From positions 53,284,501 through 53,348,500 of the forward strand of contig NC_083704.1 in NCBI RefSeq assembly GCF_033118175.1: a stretch of DNA of 64,000 nucleotides, written 5' to 3'. The notes beneath the pieces are model-generated. The model did not search any database. It was given only the letters and a program-made list of their open reading frames with translations, and was not told where the DNA came from. A program made the position numbers and the translations under genes. Origin of the DNA: Dama dama. Taxonomy: Eukaryota > Chordata > Mammalia > Artiodactyla > Cervidae. Of this stretch, positions 56,001 to 64,000 are shown one piece after another. How positions within the stretch are numbered: the stretch's first letter is position 1; each line of letters begins with the position of its first letter.

Positions 56001-59000
56001 GCCCTGGCTTCCTGGGCAGCCCAGGAGGGGGGCCTCAGCAGCAGTGGAGACTAGGGTGGCTGGGGCATGGAGAAGCCGGGGAGGGTGGTTCCCTCTAGGC
56101 AAGCATGGGGGCACAGGGGGGCACAGGCCCTTAGACACCTAATACCTGGGTCGACTGGGAAGGCCTTGACCCACAGCCATGCTCAGCCTTTCCCCAGGGT
56201 CCACATGGCCAATACTGAATCCCAGCTCAGCCCTGCTCTGGCCTTCTGAGCCCTTGTGGAACAGGAGCAGACAGCTGAGGAGTTGTGGGGGTGAGGACCC
56301 CCACGGGCAGCTTGGGGGTTCAGACCTGGGGTCCTACCACTCTCCTTTCCAAATCTAGAAAGGGAGCCACAGCCTCCTAGATGACCCTGTTGCCGTGGCA
56401 GGCTCCACAGCCTACCCCTCTCCGAGATCCCGCCGCTGTTTGCAGCATCTGTGCAGTCAAGGACCTTGAGCTCGTTCAGCTTATGAGCCAATGAAAATGT
56501 TGCTGATTGATTATCTACCAGCGGGAAGGCTGCTTGGTGCAGATGGAGCCATGAAGTCAGGCACCTGGGAGCCAAGAGCAATCAGCAAGTGCCAGAGGGA
56601 AGGACAGGTGGGCCACTGGGGACAGAGAAGTGGGGAAGAAAGGGAGAAGTTAGGGGAGGAGGAGAAGGCCCTGAATTTCTCATCTCCGACTGGTACCTCC
56701 ATTCACCACTCAGGGAAGACCTTCTTTCTGGAGCCTTAGGTTTCCTGTCTGCATATCCAAACAGGCAGTCTCCCCTAGTCTGAGGGCTCCACTAAAAGGC
56801 AGAACTGTACTGCTGTGGAGGGACCTCCCTCCTTGGAATCTCTCCTCCTTCCTTGTTCCTGGAATCCCAAGTTCTCTGGAGAAGAGTAGAAGAATTCTTC
56901 CCTGGGAAAAGCCCATCTGCCTGGGGAAGACTGCTCTCCTGGGATTGGTGACGGCCCAAGCCCACAGCACCATCCAGACAAGCCTCAGCCCCCAGGGTCC
57001 TGCAGGGCTGCCAAGCTACCATATCCGAGCTGGTATTTCGAGAGCAGTGGCTCCCACGCCCGCCCCAGCAAAGGCTGGCATTGTGCTTTCATTCCTGGGG
57101 TAGGGTAGTGGGGAGGGGTGAAGCCAGAGAGGCTGAGGAACAGGGCCCGGGCAGAGGGGAGAGCCTCAGCCTCCTGCGTGGGCTTCCCTACATCTAGGCA
57201 TCCAGGGGCGACAGGGAAGCCAAGCCCCAGTGTGTGTGTGTGGGTGGGGGTGGGGGTCTCCTCCTGGCTTAGGGGAACCTGGGAATGGAGTCCCTGCTAC
57301 TCTCTGCTAAACTGTGGGTACTGAGAGTCCGACTGCAGCCTCTGACTCTTCCTCTCCTTCTCCCAGTGCTCAAGTCTTGTTCCAAAGCCAGCCCAGAAGC
57401 TGTCACTCATCTGCTCACATACCATTCGTGGCTCCCTAAACCCTGCAGGATGCAGCCTTATCTCTTGGGCCCAAATTCTTGCTCCTCCCCTGCACCCCAG
57501 CCACAGTGGATACACAAGCCATGCCCCGTCACTGCCTCTGCCCGATCTGCCCTCCTATCTAGAGAATGCTACCCATCCTTCAAGGCTCAGCCCAAATTCC
57601 ATCCTCTACCCCCAATGCTGCTTTGCCTTTCCCAGTGAATCCACCTCTCCCCTCCCCACCCCGTGCCACGGCTAAGCCTTGTGGCTGGGAGAGACGGTGG
57701 GAGGAGAGCGTTTGGGGGCTTGTCCCTCAGCCCCTGTCCTGGTGGTACTGAGCGGGGGCAGGCCAATGAGCAGGTGGCAGCAGCACTGGCAGGTGAGCTG
57801 GCCCCGGGGCCCTGGTTAGGGAAGCCTGGGAATGGAGACGTCTCCATCTCACTGAGGGTGAGGACATGCGGCCCCAAGGGGCACGGCAGCAGCTGCTTCC
57901 TGTGCCCAGAACAGCTGCCAAGGTCTCCCTTAATGAGTCCCTGCTGGGCAAATGGGCAGCCAGGCTCTTCCCACCCTTGCTTCTGGCTCCCCCAGCAGGC
58001 TCCTAAATTGACAGCCTCAGTGCCTTACTCTGCCCATTAGGGCTGGAGACAGAGGGTTGAGTGGGTGTGAGGCCACTGGGCCGCTATCCCAGGCCCACTC
58101 TGGGTACCACTCCCAGCACAACCCAAGTCTGTGACGACTCCTCAGCCTCTTGGGCCCAGCCCCAATCATGGACAGGGCAGAGTGACAAGAGACATGCAGC
58201 CATCAGCGACTCTCTGTCCAGGGGAGACTTGGCCACTGCTTCAAGCCCTGACCTTGAGTAACCTCCACTTCCCTGTCCTCAGTGTCCTTGCTGGTAAAAC
58301 AATGGGGACGCTGGCTTTGACTAGGATCCTATGCCTGCTTCCCAGCTGGTTCCCCCATGGTCCAAACAACGCCACACAAAGGAGGGCTCAGTGAATAAGT
58401 GTGGAGTAAGTGACTGAGCTGAGATACCAGCAGGGCTTTTCCTACTGAAAGTAAGGCTCGGAAACCCTCCCACATTAGCTCAGCAAAGGTGATGGGCACG
58501 GAAAGAGAGGACCCCAAATGTCATATCCTACGGGGGCTTCCTCACTTGGATTCCCACCGCCAGTATCACCCTGCATCCTATTGGTATTCTGGCCTCAGCG
58601 GGGACTCAAACCACCCCCATCACTGACTCCCTCAAAGTCACCTGGGCAGGTCGAGGGAAAACACACACAGGAGATCTGGAGCCACTGGATGGGACCAAGA
58701 TTCTGACCACGCTGCTGGAAGCTGCCTCCGTGCCCACAGCCCAGCAGGCTGACCACCTCTGCAGGCACCCCACGGAGGCCCCCACTTCTCAGCTTTCAGC
58801 TGGCCTTCCCTGGACACTGCCAGCCTCTCACCCACCACTTGGGAGTTTAAGAACAGCCCTTCCGGGGAGATCGCCACCTTGACCCTCCCCAGGGCGTCCT
58901 CCAGGTCCAGCTTCCAGCTCCCTCCAACATCCTCTTCTGGGAACCCTTCTGGCCCCACCTGCACAAGGGGTGAGCCCTGGCGCCTCCTAGCTCCACCCAC

Positions 59001-62000
59001 ACAGCAACTGCAGCGGCGTCCTCAGGATCTAGGACGGGTGTGTGGTCAGCCGGGGACGGAGGGTGCAGCTGCCCAACGATGCAGATGGAGGTTTTCAAAC
59101 CAGGCAAGTCTCAAACATCCTCCTCCAAACAAAAGCTCAGGAGGTCATCTGATGTGTCAAATCCAGAGGCAGAGCTACCCCGGCTGAAGCAGGTGAAGGT
59201 CTGAGTGCAGCCCCTACCCCTGGCTGCCAGCCGTGGGGGCACCAGAGCACAGCACCAAGGCTCCTGACCCCAGAACAGCTCGAGAACTGAGGTCTGGGGT
59301 CCCTGCTCACAGCTGTCCCTGGCAGGATAACCCTGTCCACCTGGCTATCCCAGGACTCTACCACCAAGGTTCCCCCACTGGGGGAACTACCCTGCTCTGC
59401 CTGTCACCCTTCTCCAATTCGATGCAGAGAGAGCCACTATCTGACCTCCAGGGCCTACCTGCCATTTCCCAGCCAAGCAGCCTCCACAGACAATGCTCTG
59501 TGTCTCCCTAAATTCAAGAGATGTCCAGACTTCAAAAGGACCCTCTCTTGAAAACTCGGGGAAAGCAGAGACCTGGGGAAGGGGGTTTGTGGAAAAGATC
59601 ATACATCCTGTTGCAAGGAAGTCAGGCACAGGGGCCTCTGCTGGGCAGTCTGACATTCCCAGTGATCTCCTCTTCAGACACAGACAGACAGGAGCCAAGT
59701 CTCAGTGACCGCACACACCATCCCACACAGGGACCCTGGGCTTCCGGCTCTGCTCTGGTCTGTTTCGTGTGCCCCAAGCATTTCCTGGACACTCATTAAG
59801 ACTGGTCCCACCTAGAGGTGAATTTTGAGACCTTTGTCTGTTGCTCTGGGCTGACATCCGGGGCCCACCTCTTCTGTAGCCTTAGAATTTCAAGGGAGCT
59901 CAGTGCCCTCGTTCAGCTGACCGAGAACCCCCCTCCTAGGCTCAGGGCAGGGTCTCCTCCTGCCCTGGAGGCTTACTAATTCTCTGGACTGCAGAGGACC
60001 GGCCTGACAAAGCTGGGGCGTCTTCCCCCAAGGGACCCCTCACACACATGCTGTCCCAGAGTGCCTAGCCTGGAGCCCAGTGGTTCACGTGGAGGAAGGC
60101 AGTCTAGCCCTACAGCCTGCCAGACTGCCAAGATAGGAAAGCCTGGCTGGAGAGCCAGGGGCCGCCCCACAGACCACAGGGCTGGGACCCAGCCGTCCTT
60201 CCAGAACCCCCACAGAGGCCTGACAAGTGCTTCTCTCGGGGTTCCTCACAGAGACCCCTAGGACCTTGCTGTTCCACGGGACCAATCCTGTCCCCAGCTC
60301 AGACACATCTCCGGCTGCCAGGACGGCAGCTGCTCTCCACGCCCCATCTGAGACTCTGAGATCACACACCTTCAGCCCTCGCCCCAGCCTCTGGGGAAGC
60401 AGGTGAGCCTGCCTCCTCTGGCTGCTGCTTCCCTCACCCCTCCCGAAATAGAAAGCCGACCGGCTGCTGTCACTGTGTTTGAAGCAACTTCGCAGCAGAC
60501 CCAGCCTCCTCCAGAGAGAAGCCAGCGAGGTGGGGAAAGAAGACATGTGCACATGTATGTAATGTGTATGCACACACAGACACACACACAGTTAAAGGCA
60601 GCCGGCTGTCAGGGTTGGGAGAGTTGGAAGTGCCCAGAGTCTTTTCAGCATCCTCTCTTCTCTGGTCCCTGGGGGTCAGGGGGACGAGGAGAGGTGTGAG
60701 GGTGAGCCTTACATTCTCTGCAGTCACCCAGGCTGAGAGTCACAGGGCCAACCCCTGGCCACTGCAGGCGGAGAACAGCAAAGAGAACCTGCCCCTTCCT
60801 CGTCTTTCACCTGGCTTTGTTCCCCAGGATGAAATATCAGGCTGAACCCGGGGGCAGAGGTGACCCCCACCCCCAGAAGCCAGCAGAGTAGCTGGGCTGT
60901 GCCTCCACTGTGGGGCAGCCCCGCGTCTTGCTCTCCCCAGCGGGTGGCCCAGCCCACACAGCAGGCCTCAAAGACATCCCTGAGGGGCCCCTTGCACTGC
61001 CCTGCACCTGTGGCTTTGGCATCCCAGGCAGGAGAGAGGATGGCACCCCCCCCCCTGCTGCAGGCTCAGCCCCAGGAAAATTGAGCCCGGAGCACTGCTG
61101 ACAGGCTCCTAGGGAGGAGGTGGTAGGAGGAAGGGCTTTCATCAAAGAGGTGACGTCAAAACCAGGCAACTTGTGAAGCTGTCAGGGGCCGGGAAATTTG
61201 GACAAAGGTGTCTAAAAATAAACCCCCAAAGCCAAGAAAAGGCGTTGGTGGCTGAGTGGCTCGCCACCGCACCACAGGCCACACATCCTGTTCTGAGGTC
61301 TGGAGCCCACAAAGTCTCCTCCCAGGGGTGCTCCCCCAGACTGGCCCTTGAATCTGAGGACGACGCAGACAGGACCGGAGACGCCACACACCAGCCCTTC
61401 CTGGGGACAAACGCTGAGTAGGACAAACACTGCCGGCCTTCCTGCCCTCACCACCCGCCAGCTCCCCCAGGTCTCCTCACTCCGCCCCTTGCGCCCTTCT
61501 GGCTGGCACCCTCCAGCACACAAAAGCAATCCTCCTCCGTCCTCCCCACGCCCCTTCCCCACCACGGCAGCCCTCCTGGTTCTCCTCTCCCCACCCTTGC
61601 CCACCACGGCCACAGCTGGCGACCTGGGGCCCCATCCTTCCGTTCCCCAGCCCCGACACAGACTCTCACACCTCCTTCACCAGGACGTGTCTGGGTTCCC
61701 ACGCCCATTGCCAAGGCCCTGTCTCATTTCCCAAGATGCTTTGGAGAACCAGGTTCTTCCAAAACCGCCAGGTTCACATTTCTGTTAGCTCTGTTCTCCT
61801 GTTCCCTGACCCCGGCCATGCAGGCCACGCCCCCTGCACAGCCCCTGCTGCTGCGGCCGTCCTCCGGGGCAACTACTGTCAACAGGTGCATGTCACCACA
61901 CGTATCCGCCAGCCCAACCCTCTGTGAACTCCACATTCCACACATCACTGCTGACCCCACACCCTGGCTGGGCTGTCCCCCAGACAGACCCCCACCGACA

Positions 62001-64000
62001 GAGCCCACAGAGCCCCTCACCTCCTCCCTCCGCCTTTCTTACGTCAGCGGAGAGCACCCTACACGCTCACCCACCCACTCTGGCCAGAGGGGACCGCAGC
62101 GTGACTCTCCCACTCCTCCGCCCCCAGATCCAACCCACCCACAAAGTCGACAGTTCCACCTCCAAAACAGACTGCACATCCACACCTTGTCTGCACCTCC
62201 GCAGCCCTGCCCCAGCCCGAGCTGCCACCGTGCACGGCAGGACTCGTAACAGCTTCTCAGCACCTCCACCCGGCCCCCATGAGCCACAACCCAGATCCCG
62301 GCTGGAACGCTGCACAGACTTCCCACTGTCTTTAGAGCAAACCCATGCTCTTCACCCTCACTCTGCTGAGAACATTCTTACCACCCCTCCAAGGGCTCTT
62401 CTAGGATTTTTGCCTGAGACATTGCCTCCTCCAAGAGGCCATCCCTGACCACTCTGTTCACTTGGTTCCCCGCCTTTTCTCACCCTCTTCTTTCCTAGTA
62501 CACAGCCCATTTTTGTCTGACGTTATCACCTATCTCCACCGCCTCACTATAAACACCTATTTCACACACCAGGATCTCACAACATGTCCAGCATAGCACC
62601 TGGCATAGACATTCGATAAATACAAGGCGAATGGATGAATAAGCCATCACTTCCAAGCCCAAATTGGGGTCATTTCCCTAACACCCAAGTTTCCAAATGT
62701 TTTAGAGGAGGAGGAGGAGGAATTTACAGAAGGGAAAGTCTGTCTCGGGGTCCTTGGTCTGCAAGCCTCCAGCAGGATGGGGCAGGGTGGGCCTGGAGTG
62801 GGAGCTGAACACTAAGGATGTCTCCGGTCCAAGTCAGAGCTTAAAGGACAAGTCTGGATTTCTGAACAAATTCCCCATGCTCCTGGGAGATGCTTGGGGC
62901 CCACAAGGTCTTGGGTGTATAGAAGAAATGTCAGTAGCCTCTGCCCATCTTCCTAGCTCCACAGGCACCTGCTCCATGAGATGCCACCCTCCCCAAACCA
63001 CCTTTCCCCCCAGGCGAGGCAGGCCTCCCAGCTCCCACTCAAAGGACTGGCTGACTATGGAAAACAGTGTGGAGATTTCTTAAAAAACTGGAAATAGAAC
63101 TGCCATATGACCCAGCAATCCCACTTCTGGGCATACACACTGAGGAAACCAGATCTGAAAGAGACACGTGCACCCCAATGTTCATCTCAGCACTGTTTAT
63201 AATTGCCAGGACATGGAAGCAATCTAGATGCCCATCAGCAGATGAATGGATAAGGAAGCTGTGGTACATATACACCATGGAATATTACTCAGCCATTAAA
63301 AAGAATTCATTTGAATCAGTCCTAATGAGATGGATGAAACTGGAGCCCATTATACAGAGTGAAGTAAGCCAGAAAGATAAAGAACATTACAGCATACTAA
63401 CACATGTATATGGAATTTAGAAAGATGGTAACGATAACCCTATATGCAAAACAGAACAAGAGACACAGAAATACAGAACAGACTTTTGAACTCTGTGGGA
63501 GAAAGTGAGGGTGGGATGTTTCGAAAGAACAGCATGTATATTATCTACGGTGAAACAGATCACCAGCCCAGGTGGGATGCATGAGACAAGTGCTCTGGCC
63601 TGGTGCACTGGGAAGACCCAGAGGAATCGGGTGGAGAGGGAGGTGGGAGGGGGGATCGGGATGGGGAATACATGTAAATCTATGGCTGATTCATATCAAT
63701 GTATGACAAAACCCACTGGAAAAAAAAAAAAACAAAAAAAACAAAGGACTGGCTGTACACGTGCACACACGCATACACACACACACCAGACTTGTGTCTC
63801 ACCTTGATGTAGGCATCCAGGGCAGGATGGACCCGACGGGGAGCCAGCCAGATGGACAGGGGGGTGGTGTAGGGGAAGGTGGCTGTCACCACATGGCTGG
63901 GTGCCGGGAAGGAGAACACCTTGAAGCCAAATTTCTGATAGAGTCGGATGAGCTCAGAGGAGGGTGACTCCTCACCTTCACTCAGAATGCTGCCCACTGC
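46715..64000 (-). CDS. TEX264: Testis-expressed protein 264, ER-phagy receptor (3' part of gene)
   Basis: Single-pass ER membrane protein that recruits ATG8/LC3 proteins to ER for autophagy and works with the AAA ATPase VCP. Three coding exons are present: >64000-63803, 50570-50402 and 47007-46715, joining in frame to the last 219 residues; human TEX264 has 313, so the membrane anchor and start are beyond the right edge. The first two exons encode the second half of the GyrI-like domain (VGSILSEGEES, QKFGFKVFSFPAPSHVVTA, then CPLARQGDFYVPE). The last encodes a disordered acidic tail ending TPEKGEE, with the LC3-interacting motif FEEL preceded by serines (SGSSFEELDL). All splice sites are canonical. 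The 13.2-kb intron holds a young L1. Identity is secure. Confidence 0.95.
47008..50401. other. TEX264: TEX264 intron (3.4 kb)
   Basis: GC-rich, few repeats, no internal exon seen. AT-rich islands at 48895-48985 (CAAATATTCATCGCC; GGCAGTTAATCACC) and 49485-49520 (TAATTA, CAGATG and GTTAAC within 25 bases) stand out against the GC background. Confidence 0.5.
50402..50570 (-). CDS. TEX264: TEX264 internal coding exon
   Basis: Acceptor CTCTCCAACAAG|GAG; donor GGCACAG|GTACAG. 169 bases, 56 codons plus one base: ERKLCAHPRLEIYQQDQIY, then FMCPLARQGDFYVPE and EASDALVDGT. This is the end of the GyrI-like domain. Confidence 0.95.
55215..55550 (+). mobile_element. MIR SINE interrupted by Bov-tA
   Basis: Left part: GCCTTGGTCTGGCTACTGAC. 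Right part after the insert: GGTCTCAATCTGCCCAACTG and GTAAAATAAAACAGAC, the usual MIR order. Confidence 0.55.
55296..55485 (-). mobile_element. Bov-tA SINE inside MIR, with target duplication
   Basis: BovA core plus reversed tRNA part (GGGATCTTCCCGACCCAAGG ... GCTGAGCCACCAAAGATG). Flanked by GGTCTCAGTCT at 55285-55295 and GGTCTCAATCT at 55486-55496 (10 of 11 identical). Confidence 0.85.
57390..57640 (+). mobile_element. L2 3' fragment
   Basis: CATCCTTCAAGGCTCAGCCC and AAATTCCATCCTCTACC follow the L2 3' consensus; upstream part diverged. Confidence 0.5.
58235..58320 (+). mobile_element. MIR fragment
   Basis: GACCTTGAGTAACCTCCAC, CTTCCCTGTCCTCAGTGTCC and GGTAAAACAATGGGGACG follow MIR order. 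Confidence 0.5.
62420..62645 (+). mobile_element. L2 3' end
   Basis: CCAAGAGGCCATCCCTGACC, TACACAGCCCATTTTTGTC, and the end CACCTGGCATAGACATTCG, ATAAATACAAGGCGAATGG. Confidence 0.6.
63054..63742 (+). mobile_element. Young L1_BT-like insertion, 5'-truncated, perfect target duplication
   Basis: About 690 bases: ORF2 end (CCATATGACCCAGCAATCCC; AATATTACTCAGCCATTAAA), ruminant L1 3'UTR (GGGATCGGGATGGGGAATAC) and a poly(A)/(A-rich) tail. It is flanked by identical 13-base repeats AAAGGACTGGCTG at 63041-63053 and 63743-63755. A 117-codon ORF2 remnant (63067-63420) is still open. It is antisense to TEX264, ending 60 bases from that exon's donor site. Confidence 0.92.
63756..63788. repeat. Short CA microsatellite
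   Basis: CACGTGCACACACGCATACACACACACAC in two stretches (TACACGTGCACACACGC, ATACACACACACACC). Lies between the L1 duplication and the TEX264 donor. Confidence 0.7.
63803..64000 (-). CDS. TEX264: TEX264 coding exon, cut by the window edge
   Basis: Open from the right edge in phase (GCA GTG GGC) for 66 codons to donor ATCAAG|GTGAGA at 63803/63802. Encodes AVGSILSEGEESPSSELIRL, the KVFSFPAPSHVVTATFPY core and VHPALDAYIK of the GyrI-like domain. Confidence 0.95.

Larger units (their letters stand above)
50571..63802. other. TEX264: TEX264 large intron (13.2 kb)
   Basis: GC-rich, low in recent repeats. Recognised repeats are a MIR split by Bov-tA (55215-55550), L2 pieces (57390-57640, 62420-62645), a MIR piece (58235-58320) and a young L1 (63054-63742). 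AT-rich motif islands occur at 51575-51660, 53085-53140, 54905-54950, 55925-55975 and 56455-56520. No supported gene inside; the many open frames are GC-driven. Confidence 0.5.

Noticed and set aside
1..64000. CRISPR array, prophage, operon or bacterial mobile system
   Set aside because: No regularly spaced identical repeats, no prokaryotic gene structure; the window is mammalian.

Overview
This is mammalian nuclear DNA from a ruminant, most likely a bovid. The evidence is split genes with canonical GT/AG introns plus a ruminant-specific repeat set: BovB (RTE) LINEs, BovA/BovA2 and Bov-tA SINEs, CHR-type tRNA-Glu SINEs and a young L1_BT-like tail. The window matches the human 3p21 block TEX264 - GRM2 - IQCF cluster, seen in reverse orientation.

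Layout. Positions 1-480 hold the last exon and poly(A) signal of an IQCF-family gene on the + strand. Positions 480-29,000 are an AT-rich, gene-free, repeat-packed interval with nested and rearranged L1, BovB, SINE and LTR copies. At 29-32.5 kb the sequence turns GC-rich. This boundary carries two CHR SINEs in tandem, a TATA-like box with a strong splice donor, an orphan CpG island and an excellent CTCF motif. From 32.9 to about 44.0 kb lies the complete GRM2 gene on the - strand. Its five coding exons join without any frame break into an 872-residue metabotropic glutamate receptor 2, and I infer a noncoding first exon in a CpG island. From 46.4 kb to the right edge lie the last three coding exons of TEX264 on the - strand; its N-terminal exons are outside the window.

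TEX264 and GRM2 are tandem and co-oriented, with 2.4 kb between the TEX264 poly(A) signal and the GRM2 CpG island. GRM2 and the IQCF gene are convergent. The genes share no pathway: GRM2 is a Gi/o-coupled presynaptic glutamate receptor, TEX264 an ER-phagy receptor and VCP partner, and IQCF proteins are IQ-motif proteins known mainly from testis and sperm. I saw no CRISPR array, phage, operon or new protein system. The more interesting signals are regulatory: a split RE1/NRSE at the GRM2 promoter, the orphan CpG island with its TATA/donor unit, and homeodomain-motif islands in the large TEX264 intron. There are also well-preserved retrotransposition records: a 5'-inverted BovB, three copies of one target site flanking two SINEs, and an LTR inside a SINE.

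Exon borders were set by reading splice sites and matching remembered protein families. Repeat names come from recognition of consensus sequence, and most repeat borders are good to about 10-30 bases only.
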